Assembly (NCBI RefSeq): GCF_014287795.1
Contig: NZ_JACOON010000002.1
Span: 310,001 to 374,000, forward strand
Direction: 5' to 3'
Source of the DNA: Christensenella tenuis
GTDB lineage: Bacteria > Bacillota > Clostridia > Christensenellales > Christensenellaceae
Length of the DNA stretch: 64,000 bases
Shown here: one piece after another, positions 8,661-17,894 of the stretch
How positions within the stretch are numbered: the first letter of the stretch is position 1
How the letters are laid out: each line of letters opens with the position of its first letter
Translations under genes and position numbers: made by a program
The notes under the pieces: model-generated
Told to the model about the DNA's origin: nothing
Database searches by the model: none
The model's input: the letters and a program-made list of their open reading frames with translations, nothing else

Positions 8661-8690
8661 CCGGGCCGGCCCCATTTGCGGCCGGCCCGG
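8661..8690 (+). promoter_or_regulatory. Strong intercistronic hairpin after the binding-protein gene
   Basis: An 11-bp GC-rich stem (CCGGGCCGGCC at 8661-8671 with GGCCGGCCCGG at 8680-8690) has an 8-nt loop and no following T run. Such hairpins after binding-protein genes usually stabilise the upstream mRNA or partly reduce read-through, giving more binding protein than permease. Confidence 0.75.
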
Positions 8691-8716
8691 AAAATAAAAA
8701 ACCATGAGGTAGCGAT

Positions 8717-9697
8717 ATGGAAAAAAGTGTGGAATTGCAGGAAAGAAAAAAAAGAAAAACATTCAGGGAATTCGGCGTGTTAATGGTGCTTGCGGCAATT
8801 GTCGTTGTTTTGTCGATTGCGTCGCCTTCCTTCTTAAATCCAATTAACTTGATTAACGTGGTCCGCCAGACGGTTGAAATCGGCGTCATGGCAATCGGCA
8901 TGACATTTGTCATCGTGTCCGCGGAAATCGACCTTTCTGTCGGTTCAATCTTCGGCGCGTCTGCTATGCTTGCGGCGCTCATCATCAAATCAGGCGCAGA
9001 CCCGACTTTGGCCTTCTTAGCATCCATTGGCATGGGTTGCGGCATTGGCTTTGCGAACGGGTTCCTTTCCACCAAAGCGCGCATGCCCGCATTCATTGTT
9101 ACGCTCGGAACAATGCAGCTTTTCAGGAGCGTGGCCTACGGAATTTCAGGCGGACAGAGCATCAGTGCGTTTCCGGAACAGAGCCTCAATAGCTGGGTAT
9201 TCCAGATGGGCGGCAATATCGGGCCGATTCCGGTTCAGGTCATCATCATGGGCGTTATGTTCGTGATCGCGCACGTCGTCATGACGAAAACAAAGTTTGG
9301 TTTTGACACCTATGCGACAGGCGGGAATAAAAGAGGGGCCATGCTGGGTGGAATCAATACAGACCGCGTAAAAATCGTATCCTTCATGTTGTGCGGCGCG
9401 CTGTGCGCTTTTGCAGGCATAATCAGCATCGCCTATCTGAAATCCGTGCCGACAACGGCAGGAACGGGACGTGAAATGGATGTAATCGCTGCCGTAATCC
9501 TTGGCGGGGCGGCGCTTACCGGCGGACGCGGTACTATTCTCGGGACGCTGATCGGCGCGATTATCATGAGCGTGATCAAAAACGGCATGGTACTCCTAAG
9601 CGTACCGGCATTTTGGCAGACAGGGTTCATCGGCGTCGTCATCATTTTGGCAGTGCTGCTGGACACATGGATCACACAGTCAGGCAAAAACAAGTGA
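8717..9697 (+). CDS. Ribose-type ABC transporter permease (RbsC-like)
   Basis: 326 residues with 8-10 hydrophobic segments and the RbsC/BPD_transp_2 signatures (MAIGMTFVIVSAEIDLSVGS near residue 60; AAVILGGAALTGGRGTILGT near residue 260). It forms the membrane channel of the importer, probably as a homodimer. The binding site is GAGGT at 8705. The ATPase gene begins 10 bp downstream, showing translational coupling. Confidence 0.92.
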   Translation: MEKSVELQERKKRKTFREFGVLMVLAAIVVVLSIASPSFLNPINLINVVRQTVEIGVMAIGMTFVIVSAEIDLSVGSIFGASAMLAALIIKSGADPTLAFLASIGMGCGIGFANGFLSTKARMPAFIVTLGTMQLFRSVAYGISGGQSISAFPEQSLNSWVFQMGGNIGPIPVQVIIMGVMFVIAHVVMTKTKFGFDTYATGGNKRGAMLGGINTDRVKIVSFMLCGALCAFAGIISIAYLKSVPTTAGTGREMDVIAAVILGGAALTGGRGTILGTLIGAIIMSVIKNGMVLLSVPAFWQTGFIGVVIILAVLLDTWITQSGKNK

Positions 9698-9707
9698 GGA
9701 GGCCGCC

Positions 9708-11198
9708 ATGGAACCCTATATTGAATTCAAAAACATAACGAAAAAGTTTGGCGGCACAACTGCCCTTAGCAATGTTTCCTTTACCATCCATAAAGGCGAG
9801 GTACACTGCCTCTGCGGGGAAAATGGATCGGGAAAATCTACGCTGATCAATATCTGCGGCGGCGTCATTACGCCAACCGCCGGAGAGATATGGATGGAAG
9901 GAAAACCACAGAAAATAAATACGATTCAAAAATCCGGGCACCTTGGCTTTGCGGTTGTTCATCAGGAAGTGCCGCTGTGCATGAATATGAGCGTCGCCCA
10001 TAATATCTTCATGGGTTCCCCGGAGAGCATGAAGGGGCTTTTCATCAATGAAAGCTATATGAACGAAAAGACGCAGGAACTGCTCGATATGTTCAAGCTT
10101 AAGTTGCGCCCAACGCAGCTCGTCGAAACGCTCAGCATTGCGGAGCAATCCATTATACAAATTGCAAAAGCAGTTTATTTTAAACCGAAAATCCTGATTC
10201 TCGATGAGCCGACCGCCGCCCTCACGAACGACCAGCGGGATATTATGTTCAAAGTCGTCAAAAAGCTGAAAGAAGAACAGGGAACGACCATTATTTATGT
10301 CAGCCACAGGCTGGAAGAAGTTATGGAACTGGGGGATCGGGTAACGATCCTGCGGGACGGCCATTATATCAAAACAGATGATGTTTCGAATGTAACGATG
10401 GACCAGTTGGTTACGTTGATGGTCGGCCGGGATATTGATAATACGCTGCCCGTGGAAAGCTATGCGACGGACGAAGTGTTGTTGAAGGTCGAAAACTTAT
10501 GTCAAGGACGAAATTTCCAAAATGTCTCCTTTGAATTGAAACGGGGAGAGATACTGGGGCTCGGAGGTTTTGTCGGCGCGGGGCGTACCGAAGTACTCAT
10601 GGCGCTTTTCGGAGATACGAAGCTGGACTCTGGGGAAATCAGTATCATGGGCAACCCGGTGCACATCAAAAATCCGGCGGACGCGATTCGGCATGGAATC
10701 GGCCTGATCCCGGAAAACAGGCGGGATGACGCGCTGATCGCGGAAATGTCAATCAAGCAAAATGCGCAATTGGTGGTTTTAAAAGATGTAATCCGCGGCG
10801 GATTGATTCAGAAAAAAGCCTCGGACGGCCTGATGAACGAAATGATTCAAAAATATGCCATCAAGGCGGGAGATGTAAACAATTCCGTTATGTCCCTTTC
10901 CGGCGGTAATCAGCAGAAAGTCGTTATCGCCAGGTGGATCAGCAACAACCCGACGATCCTTTTGTGCGACGAGCCGACACGCGGTATTGACGTCGGCGCA
11001 AAAGCAGAGGTATATGCGATCCTGCGCAGCATCGCGGCACAAGGAATCGGAGTTATTATGGTGAGCTCAGAACTTCCGGAGCTTTTGGCGCTTTGCGACA
11101 GGATCATCGTCATGCACGAAGGAAAAGTGACGGGAGAACTCAGGCGGGAAGAAGCAACGGAAGAAGCCGTTATGAGATATGCCGCCGCAATTGGTTGA
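9708..11198 (+). CDS. Ribose-type ABC transporter ATP-binding protein, two domains (RbsA-like)
   Basis: 496 residues with two tandem nucleotide-binding domains, as in RbsA/MglA. The first has Walker A GENGSGKST and Walker B LILDEPTAAL. The second has a degenerate Walker A (GGFVGAGRTE), the signature LSGGNQQK and LLCDEPTRGIDVG. In the first domain the signature is LSIAEQS, a usual degeneracy for this family. It powers sugar import with the permease at 8717. Its stop is 11 bp before the next URO-D gene. Confidence 0.93.
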   Translation: MEPYIEFKNITKKFGGTTALSNVSFTIHKGEVHCLCGENGSGKSTLINICGGVITPTAGEIWMEGKPQKINTIQKSGHLGFAVVHQEVPLCMNMSVAHNIFMGSPESMKGLFINESYMNEKTQELLDMFKLKLRPTQLVETLSIAEQSIIQIAKAVYFKPKILILDEPTAALTNDQRDIMFKVVKKLKEEQGTTIIYVSHRLEEVMELGDRVTILRDGHYIKTDDVSNVTMDQLVTLMVGRDIDNTLPVESYATDEVLLKVENLCQGRNFQNVSFELKRGEILGLGGFVGAGRTEVLMALFGDTKLDSGEISIMGNPVHIKNPADAIRHGIGLIPENRRDDALIAEMSIKQNAQLVVLKDVIRGGLIQKKASDGLMNEMIQKYAIKAGDVNNSVMSLSGGNQQKVVIARWISNNPTILLCDEPTRGIDVGAKAEVYAILRSIAAQGIGVIMVSSELPELLALCDRIIVMHEGKVTGELRREEATEEAVMRYAAAIG

Positions 11199-11209
11199 GG
11201 AGGACAAGT

Positions 11210-12487
11210 ATGACAGGGAGCACAAAAGAATATCTCAGGACGCTTGCAAAAAAATTGCGGGATGTAACGGAAGACGGCAAGTGGGGAGAAAAGAGGGAAC
11301 TATGGAAAAAAAAGAACGCGCTCAAAAAGACACGCCCCCTGATTTTATGTACGTTGCCTACGGAAGCGTGGGAGGAACTGGTTTCGTATGAGGATTGCAA
11401 GGTAGAGGAACCGTTTCTCCGGGAATATGAGCTGTTCCTGCTCAGGCAGCTCTACCGCGCGCGGCATCTGCGGGACGACGAAATAATAGAGCCGGTGCTC
11501 TATGCTCCGCTGAACTACCGTTTTTCGGATTGGTATGAAGGCCGCAAGCGCCCTTATTCCGGTGACAGGCACCGGTCAGAATGCTTTCATCCGGTGATCG
11601 TAGAGTACAGCGACCTGAAGAAAATCCGCAAACCGGAGCTTATATCGGTGGATGAAAAAAAGGCGAACGAGCAGTACGAACTGCTCAGTGAAATTTTTGC
11701 GGGAATCCTGCGCGTAGAGCAGGGCGCTCCCACCACTTCCGATACGGACAGTTATGTAAAAGGATGGGGCTACAGCGCCATTGATGTCTTGTGCGAGCTG
11801 CGTGGAATGGAAAATATTTATATGGATATGGTGCTTGCGCCGGAGTTTGTCCATGAAGCGATGGAATTGATCACGCAAGGGATTATCGGGTACAAACATA
11901 CGGTAGCGGAGCACGGCTGGCTCAGGCTCAACAATATGAGCTATGTCATGGCTGCAAATACGCCGCTCGGCTCCAACGGCCTCTCCATTTCAGGAGAGCT
12001 TCCACAGGCCGGTTTTGATGGCCGGAATGTCCGCTACCGGGACTTATGGGGATACTCCATGGCACAGGAATTCTCCGAGGTCTCGCCGGAAATGCATGCT
12101 GAGTTTGTCCTTCCCTATCAAAAGCGCATGACGGAAGATTTTGGCTTGCTTTCTTACGGATGCTGTGAACCGAATGATAAAAAATGGGACAATATTTTCC
12201 AAACTTTTGAGAACCTGCGCGAAGTATCGGTGAGCCACTGTGCGGATCTTGAGGTTGCGGCGGAAAAAATCAAAGGGAATTATGTATTTTCATGGAAGCC
12301 GAATTGTTCTGTTATCGCAGTTTATGACGAAGGAATCATCCGCAGCAGATTGCGGGAAGGCTTTGAAAAGACAAAGGATTGCCATGTGGTGTGCTGCCTG
12401 AGGGATACCATCACGCTGTTCGGGCATCCCGAACGTGTCGAGCGCTGGACAGATATTGCCGTCGAAACAGCAGAGGAATTTGGATAA
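11210..12487 (+). CDS. URO-D superfamily protein, divergent subtype (first of a related pair)
   Basis: 425 residues; the start at 11210 follows GAGGAGG. In place of the His-X-Cys zinc motif it has Y316-G-C318-C319-E-P, and a later Cys (C366 in KPNCSV) aligns with the third ligand of MtaA-type proteins. The His ligand thus appears replaced by Tyr. It shares its layout (PEFVHEAMEL, YGCCEP, SWKPN) with the protein at 14081, forming a paralogous pair. It probably acts on the imported compound or on a methyl/corrinoid intermediate. The exact reaction is unknown. Confidence 0.7.
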   Translation: MTGSTKEYLRTLAKKLRDVTEDGKWGEKRELWKKKNALKKTRPLILCTLPTEAWEELVSYEDCKVEEPFLREYELFLLRQLYRARHLRDDEIIEPVLYAPLNYRFSDWYEGRKRPYSGDRHRSECFHPVIVEYSDLKKIRKPELISVDEKKANEQYELLSEIFAGILRVEQGAPTTSDTDSYVKGWGYSAIDVLCELRGMENIYMDMVLAPEFVHEAMELITQGIIGYKHTVAEHGWLRLNNMSYVMAANTPLGSNGLSISGELPQAGFDGRNVRYRDLWGYSMAQEFSEVSPEMHAEFVLPYQKRMTEDFGLLSYGCCEPNDKKWDNIFQTFENLREVSVSHCADLEVAAEKIKGNYVFSWKPNCSVIAVYDEGIIRSRLREGFEKTKDCHVVCCLRDTITLFGHPERVERWTDIAVETAEEFG

Positions 12488-12541
12488 TTCCATATAGGGA
12501 TGCAAGAACCTACATTATATAAGAATGGAATGTGATGTGAA

Positions 12542-12937
12542 ATGAAAAAAACAGAATTGTTAAACTCCATGCTGTCGAGTGTGGTTTCGGAAATGGGACA
12601 CACAGATATGCTTTGCATCGGAGATGCGGGGTTGCCCGTTCCCAAAGGAGTACAGCGGATTGACCTTGCCGTGTCGAAGGGAATCCCCAGCTTTCTGGAA
12701 GTGCTCGACGCGGTGCTCACGGAACTGAAGGTGGAAAAAATCACCATCGCCTCTGAAATGAAGGATCATAACGCAGTGATGTATCGGGAAATAACCAAAA
12801 GGTTTCCCGGCCTTGTAATCCACGAGGTGCCACACGTTCAATTTAAGGAAAAGACACAAGACTGCCGTGCCGTCGTACGGACCGGCGAATGCACCGGATT
12901 TTCAAATGTCATATTACAGTCCGGAGTTACATTTTAA
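12542..12937 (+). CDS. rbsD: D-ribose pyranase (RbsD/FucU family)
   Basis: 131 residues, the usual family length. Catalytic His20 sits in MGHTD, and the C-terminal substrate loop RTGECTGFSNVILQSGVTF matches the family. RbsD interconverts beta-pyranose and beta-furanose forms of ribose so that the kinase can use the furanose. With the RbsABC-like importer and ribokinase-like protein it argues for a ribose-like pentose as at least one substrate of the island. Confidence 0.93.
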   Translation: MKKTELLNSMLSSVVSEMGHTDMLCIGDAGLPVPKGVQRIDLAVSKGIPSFLEVLDAVLTELKVEKITIASEMKDHNAVMYREITKRFPGLVIHEVPHVQFKEKTQDCRAVVRTGECTGFSNVILQSGVTF

Positions 12938-12966
12938 TGGAATAACCCGGGGGGAAGGAGACGAGC

Positions 12967-14046
12967 ATGAGCCTGCTTCAGAAATACCAAAAGGCACGGG
13001 AAAATTACGACGGCTGGTGGCGCGGTGAAAAAAGCGTAGTCAATGTAAGCGTCGCCACAGATATAGACGCGGATGAGTATGATAATGCCAACTGGAAAGC
13101 CGTATCGGACGAAACGGGCTATTACGAGAGATTTCATACGGACGAAGCCTTTAATGCCGGGGAGAATCTCCGGAAAGTCAAAAATTCTATTTTTTTAGGG
13201 GACACAATACCTGTTGCTATGTCCGACTACGGCACGGCGGCGCTTGCCGCTTATCTCGGCTGCGGGGAAGGCTTTGGAAAGGATACTGTCTGGTATCATC
13301 CCTTTATGGACGATTCCCAAAAAGACAGGCCCCTTGTGTTCAATGAAAAAAATATTTGGTGGCAGCACAATTTGGCCATTATGCGGGAACTCAAAAAATA
13401 TGAAGAATACTTTTTCGCCGGGGCGGCTGCGTTGTCTCCGGGGCTTGATTGCCTTTACCAGATCCGCGGCGCCGAACCGCTGATGATGGATCTGGTTTTG
13501 GAGCCAAAGTGGGTACACGAAAAACTGGAACAAATTCATACGGCCTATCTGGAAGCGTTCGATCTCATCTATGAACAGGTGAAGCGGGAAGACGGGAGTA
13601 TGGTATTCGGATATTTTTCGCTGTGGGGCGCGGGGAAAACGACGCAAGTACAATGCGATGTATCGGCGCTTATTTCCCGGGCAATGTTCGATGAATTCGA
13701 ACTGCCCTACCTTACGGATATATGCAACAAAATGGAAAATACGCTGTATCATTTGGATGGCACGCAGGCTGTGAAGCATCTGGACTCGCTGCTTGCTATA
13801 AATAGCCTGAACGCTGTGGAATGGTCTCCGCAGGCAGGGCTGCCGGGCGGGGGAGACCCATGCTGGTATGGGATTTACGAAAAAATACTATCGGCGGGAA
13901 AAGCGCTCCAGCTCGTTGAAGTAGGAGCGGAAGAAGTACCGCAGGTGATGGAACGCTTTGGCTCTGCAGGAATTAATATCATGACTGCGCCCATGACGCG
14001 GACAGAAGCCCAAACGATGTTGGAGAAAATAGAAAAATTTCGCTGA
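12967..14046 (+). CDS. URO-D superfamily protein lacking the zinc ligands
   Basis: 359 residues; the start follows GGGGGAAGGAG. The sequence MDLVLEPKWVHEKLEQ is typical of URO-D-like proteins. The motif corresponding to His-X-Cys-Gly is YHLDGTQ, so the Cys is replaced by Asp, and no later Cys is placed like the third ligand. This makes corrinoid/zinc methyl transfer by the known mechanism unlikely for this copy. It may be a decarboxylase-like or lyase-like enzyme, or a partner subunit. It is between rbsD and a fourth URO-D gene. Confidence 0.65.
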   Translation: MSLLQKYQKARENYDGWWRGEKSVVNVSVATDIDADEYDNANWKAVSDETGYYERFHTDEAFNAGENLRKVKNSIFLGDTIPVAMSDYGTAALAAYLGCGEGFGKDTVWYHPFMDDSQKDRPLVFNEKNIWWQHNLAIMRELKKYEEYFFAGAAALSPGLDCLYQIRGAEPLMMDLVLEPKWVHEKLEQIHTAYLEAFDLIYEQVKREDGSMVFGYFSLWGAGKTTQVQCDVSALISRAMFDEFELPYLTDICNKMENTLYHLDGTQAVKHLDSLLAINSLNAVEWSPQAGLPGGGDPCWYGIYEKILSAGKALQLVEVGAEEVPQVMERFGSAGINIMTAPMTRTEAQTMLEKIEKFR

Positions 14047-14080
14047 TGACTAAGATTGAACGGGTATGTGGAGGAATACG

Positions 14081-15385
14081 ATGGAATTGCTGAACAGGAT
14101 TGACCCTGCGACTCAACAGACCGCGGCAGGCTTTCCCGATATAAAAACAATGCAGTCGGCGCTTTGTTTCACCGCGGCGGAAAAAGAGCGGCTGCGTTCG
14201 CTTGCGGGGAAAGTGGCTGAAATTGCCGCGTTGCCCGTGCAGCGGGAAAAGGCGGAACTATGGACGCGCCACAACGACCTTGAAACGTCGCAGCCGCTTG
14301 TTTTTATTGATCCGGAAAACGGGTGGAACGAATGCATTCCCGCATCCGGCCTTTCATGCGCCGATCCGCTGGCGCGCGTATGGGAAATGTACTTCCTGAA
14401 ACAAATTTACTGGTTTGAAGTTATGCGCGACGATAAGGTGATCGATCATTTTTTTGACGTCCCCTATTCGTATGAAACGACAGGTTGGGGTGTAGATCTG
14501 AAAAAAGAAGGCGGCGAACAGGGCGGAGCCTATAAAGTGGTTCAGGTGGTAGGCAGCTACGAAACCGATTTTCCCAAGCTGCATTTTCCAGAGGTCATCA
14601 TTGATGAAAAGGAATCGGAAAAGCTCCTAGCGCTGGCGGAAAGTACATTTGGCGACCTCCTGCATGTGCGCCGGAAGGCGACCTGGTGGTGGACGCTTGG
14701 CATGACATGGGATTATATTAATTTGCGCGGCCTTGAAGATTTCATGTGCGATTTTCTGCTTGAACCTGAATGGGTGCATCGGATGATGGAATTTTTATGC
14801 AGCGGGCTGCTTTCCAGGCTGGAAGGGTTGCAGGAAAAAAATTTGCTGCCGCTCAATACCGAAAATACTTACGTAGGATCGGGAGGGTTCGGTTTTACCA
14901 AAGAATTGCCTGCCGAACGGAAGCATGTTACGGCAAGGGATATGTGGGGCTTCGTGGAAAGCCAGGAAACCACGGCAATCTCGCCCGAATTGTATGGAGA
15001 ATTTATTTTCCCCTACCATAAAAAAATTGCCGAGCGTTTCGGGCTCATGTGTTACGGGTGCTGCGAACCCTTCGACCCGCGCTGGGAGTATGTGAAACAG
15101 CTCCCGCGCCTGCGGAGGGTGTCTTGTTCCCCGTGGGCGGATTGGGAAAAGATTCCTGAGCTGCTGGGAAAACGGTACGTCGCGTCGGTAAAGCCGAATC
15201 CAAACGTACTCGCTTTTCCTGTGATGGAAGAAGAGGCGGCCCGGCGCGATGTCCGCCGCGCCCTACACGCAACCAAAGGCTGCATCCCCGAAATCATCAT
15301 GAAGGACAATAACACGCTGGGAGGAAATCCCGGCAATGCGGCGCGATGGGTACAGATTGTGCGCGAAGAGATCGGGCGCCTGTAG
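14081..15385 (+). CDS. URO-D superfamily protein, divergent subtype (second of a related pair)
   Basis: 434 residues; the ATG at 14081 follows GGAGG and is preferred over an ATG at 14066. It resembles the protein at 11210 in length and motifs (PEWVHRMMEF, Y325-G-C327-C328-E-P, KPNPNV), but the third ligand position holds Pro instead of Cys. It is the last gene of the island, followed by a terminator. Four diverged family members in one operon suggest sequential steps or a multi-subunit complex; this is inference. Confidence 0.68.
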   Translation: MELLNRIDPATQQTAAGFPDIKTMQSALCFTAAEKERLRSLAGKVAEIAALPVQREKAELWTRHNDLETSQPLVFIDPENGWNECIPASGLSCADPLARVWEMYFLKQIYWFEVMRDDKVIDHFFDVPYSYETTGWGVDLKKEGGEQGGAYKVVQVVGSYETDFPKLHFPEVIIDEKESEKLLALAESTFGDLLHVRRKATWWWTLGMTWDYINLRGLEDFMCDFLLEPEWVHRMMEFLCSGLLSRLEGLQEKNLLPLNTENTYVGSGGFGFTKELPAERKHVTARDMWGFVESQETTAISPELYGEFIFPYHKKIAERFGLMCYGCCEPFDPRWEYVKQLPRLRRVSCSPWADWEKIPELLGKRYVASVKPNPNVLAFPVMEEEAARRDVRRALHATKGCIPEIIMKDNNTLGGNPGNAARWVQIVREEIGRL

Positions 15386-15400
15386 ACGAAAAAACAACCT

Positions 15401-15436
15401 GCGGCGGAGTGCAGGACCGCTCCGCCGTATTTTTTA
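15401..15436 (+). terminator. Terminator ending the URO-D/rbs island
   Basis: CGGCGGAG (15402-15409) pairs with CTCCGCCG (15420-15427) around a 10-nt loop, followed by TATTTTTTAT. Confidence 0.88.
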
Positions 15437-15460
15437 TGCCGGGGATATCGGCCGTTCCAC

Positions 15461-15489
15461 TTGAAAAAACCACGCCGAACGTATAAAAT
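15461..15489 (+). promoter_or_regulatory. Probable promoter of the aconitase gene
   Basis: TTGAAA at 15461 and TAAAAT at 15484-15489 are 17 bp apart, about 47 bp before the start codon. Confidence 0.5.
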
Positions 15490-15535
15490 AAACACCGTAT
15501 CATATCATTCGTATTAAAGTATGGAGGAACAGAGA

Positions 15536-17473
15536 ATGGGAAAACCACTGGCATATAAGATTTTGAACGATCACCTGGTTTCAGGGGAAATGATCCCTGG
15601 AAGTGAAATTTCCATCCGCATCGATTATACGCTCACGCAGGATTCCACGGGTACGATGGCCTACCTGCAATTCGAAGCGATGGGCATCGACCGCGTGAAG
15701 ACGAAACGCTCGGTTGCGTATATCGACCACAATACCCTGCAAAGCGGCTTTGAAAACGCGGACGACCATAACTATATTATGAGCGTGGCAAAGAAGCATG
15801 GCATTTACGCTTCCCGCCCGGGGAACGGTATCTGCCACCAGGTCAATCTGGAGCGCTTTGGCGTGCCGGGAGCAACGCTTCTTGGCTCGGACAGCCATAC
15901 GCCTACGGGCGGCGGCATCGGCATGATCGCGATCGGTGCGGGCGGCCTCGACGTCGCGGTCGCGATGGGCGGCGGCGCGTACTATTTGAATTGCCCGAAA
16001 TTCGTCAATGTGGAGCTCAAAGGGCAGCTTCGTCCCGGCGTATCCGCAAAAGATGTGATTCTCGAAGTCCTGCGCGTGATGAGCGTGAAGGGCGGCGTGG
16101 GCAAGATCATCGAATATACCGGTGAAGGCGTCAAAACCCTTTCCGTTCCGGAACGTGCGACAATTACCAATATGGGGGCTGAACTCGGCGCGACCACCTC
16201 TATTTTCCCGAGCGACGAAGTGACAAAGGAATTCCTCGCGGCACAAGGGCGTGAAGCGGATTTTACGCCCCTGGCGGCAGATGCGGACGCGGAATACGAC
16301 GAGCATATCGTGATCGATCTTTCAGCGCTTACGCCGATGGCGGCAATGCCGCACAGCCCGGATAACGTAAAGACCATCGAGGAGATCGGCAAGATCAAAG
16401 TAGACCAGGTGTGCATCGGCAGCTGCACCAACGCCTCCTACCGCGATCTGATGCGCGTAGCGGCGATCCTGAAAGGTAAAACGGTGAACCCGCATACCAG
16501 CCTCACGATTTCGCCCGGCTCCAAGCAGGTCATGAATATGCTTGCGAAGAACGGTGCGCTGGCCGATATGATAGACGCGGGCGCGCGTATCCTCGAATGC
16601 GCGTGCGGGCCGTGCATCGGTATGGGGCAGTCTCCGGCAACGGACGCCGTATCCGTGCGGACGTTCAACCGTAATTTCTTCGGACGCAGCGGAACGAAGA
16701 GCGCGAGCGTCTACCTCGTCAGCCCGGAAACGGCGGCGGTCACAGCGATCAACGGCTATCTGTCCGATGCGCTGGAGCTTCCGGATCTTTCCATTCTCGA
16801 TGTGGAGATGCCGGAGAAATTTGATGTGAACGATAATATGATCATTCCGCCGGCGGAGTGCGCGGCCGATGTAGAGGTCATTCGCGGACCAAATATCAAG
16901 CCTTTCCCGAAGCACGAGCCCCTCGCGGACGAAATCGAAGCGGAAGTGATGCTGAAAATGGAGGACAATATCACCACAGACCATATCATGCCCTCCAACG
17001 CCAAGCTGCTTCCTTACCGTTCCAATATCCCGTATCTTGCGGACCATTGCCTTACGCCGGTCGATGAAACGTTCCCGGCGCGCGCGAAGGAGGCGGGAAA
17101 ATCGATCCTCGTTGCAGGGCAGAACTACGGGCAGGGCTCCTCGCGTGAGCATGCCGCGCTTGCGCCGCTGTACCTCGGGGTCAAGGCGGTTATTGCCAAG
17201 AGCTTTGCGCGTATCCATATGGCAAACCTTATTAATAACGGGATTCTTCCGCTCACGTTTGCCGATGAAGCGGATTACGACCAGATCAGCCAGGGCGACG
17301 TACTGAAGCTTACATGCGTCCGTGAAAATGTGGAAGGAAAAGACCGGTTCCGTGTGAAGGACGAGACAAAGGGCATAGATTTTGAAGTCGTGCTCGACGC
17401 GTCACCGCGCCTGCGCGATATGTTGCTTGCAGGCGGGCTCCTCAACTACACGAAAAATGCCAGTCAGTCATAA
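15536..17473 (+). CDS. Aconitate hydratase
   Basis: 645 residues from the ATG at 15536, with GGAGG upstream. It interconverts citrate and isocitrate via cis-aconitate using a [4Fe-4S] cluster. Cluster cysteines are visible in GSCTNASY and CACGPCIGMGQSP; substrate loops GSDSHTPTGGG and GQNYGQGSSREHAA match the family. The length and AcnA-C-like swivel domain order fit the shorter bacterial/mitochondrial-type aconitases of Clostridia. It is monocistronic, between terminators; no citrate synthase or isocitrate dehydrogenase is adjacent. Confidence 0.93.
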   Translation: MGKPLAYKILNDHLVSGEMIPGSEISIRIDYTLTQDSTGTMAYLQFEAMGIDRVKTKRSVAYIDHNTLQSGFENADDHNYIMSVAKKHGIYASRPGNGICHQVNLERFGVPGATLLGSDSHTPTGGGIGMIAIGAGGLDVAVAMGGGAYYLNCPKFVNVELKGQLRPGVSAKDVILEVLRVMSVKGGVGKIIEYTGEGVKTLSVPERATITNMGAELGATTSIFPSDEVTKEFLAAQGREADFTPLAADADAEYDEHIVIDLSALTPMAAMPHSPDNVKTIEEIGKIKVDQVCIGSCTNASYRDLMRVAAILKGKTVNPHTSLTISPGSKQVMNMLAKNGALADMIDAGARILECACGPCIGMGQSPATDAVSVRTFNRNFFGRSGTKSASVYLVSPETAAVTAINGYLSDALELPDLSILDVEMPEKFDVNDNMIIPPAECAADVEVIRGPNIKPFPKHEPLADEIEAEVMLKMEDNITTDHIMPSNAKLLPYRSNIPYLADHCLTPVDETFPARAKEAGKSILVAGQNYGQGSSREHAALAPLYLGVKAVIAKSFARIHMANLINNGILPLTFADEADYDQISQGDVLKLTCVRENVEGKDRFRVKDETKGIDFEVVLDASPRLRDMLLAGGLLNYTKNASQS

Positions 17474-17520
17474 AGGCGGCAGCAGGGGCGCGCGGGGCGC
17501 CCCGCCGTCCTTTCGTTTTT
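17472..17520 (+). terminator. Terminator of the aconitase gene
   Basis: AAAGGCGGC pairs with GCCG-T-CCTTT around an inner GGGGCGC/GCGCCCC stem, followed by CGTTTTT. Very GC-rich and stable. Confidence 0.85.
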
Positions 17521-17521
17521 A

Positions 17522-17550
17522 TTGACATTTACTAAAGATTAGAATATCAT
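17522..17550 (+). promoter_or_regulatory. Probable promoter of the fatty acid synthesis operon
   Basis: TTGACA at 17522-17527 and TATCAT at 17545-17550 are 17 bp apart. No FapR- or FabT-type palindrome was recognised nearby. Transcription from here includes the whole structured element A. Confidence 0.55.
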
Positions 17551-17605
17551 TATACTGTCTTAATTTTGCTTGATATAGGAATTGTAGTTCTATTCAGCAA
17601 AGACC

Positions 17606-17880
17606 GTCAGAAATAGATCCGTTTCATGGGCGGGAACGCGCAAGGTGAATTTCGCCGCAGGCGAAAGGTTGCGAAGTATACCGGACGCAGCGAGTGTAGA
17701 AGGCGCGCCGGGGCGATATGAAACAACCTCTGGCAGGGGATCGCCGGGAAGGTACATGAAATGCCCGGTTTGGCCGAGCCATAGGCGACAGGCAAATTGT
17801 GGCAGTCCAGTGGCTCTTTTTCCCGGAGGGAAATAAGAACTTCAGTGTAGCTTTCCCAAAGCACCGGAAGGCGCGTTATG
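17606..17880 (+). ncRNA. Structured leader element A (candidate RNA upstream of fabH)
   Basis: This 275-nt non-coding stretch is collinear with element B (20189-20468) at about 70% identity by eye, with few gaps, and both end in GCGTTATG shortly before a gene start. Helices: GTTTCAT 17621-17627 with ATGAAAC 17718-17724; GGC...GCGC (17629-17641, bulged GGGAAC) with GCGCGCC 17703-17709; ACGC-AGCGA-GTGT hairpin 17685-17697; CCGGG with CCCGG; a 3' hairpin GCACC-GGAA-GGCGC 17861-17874. Several pairs differ from element B in a compensatory way. The 3' hairpin is about 10 nt before the fabH ribosome binding site. It is a candidate cis-regulatory RNA or a mobile structured repeat; I cannot match it from memory to a named class. 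Confidence 0.7.
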
Positions 17881-17894
17881 AGGTAGGAGGAATT

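Noticed and set aside
8661..8690. Terminator after the first binding-protein gene
   Set aside because: The stem is strong but no T run follows and the next genes continue the operon, so it is listed as an intercistronic hairpin.
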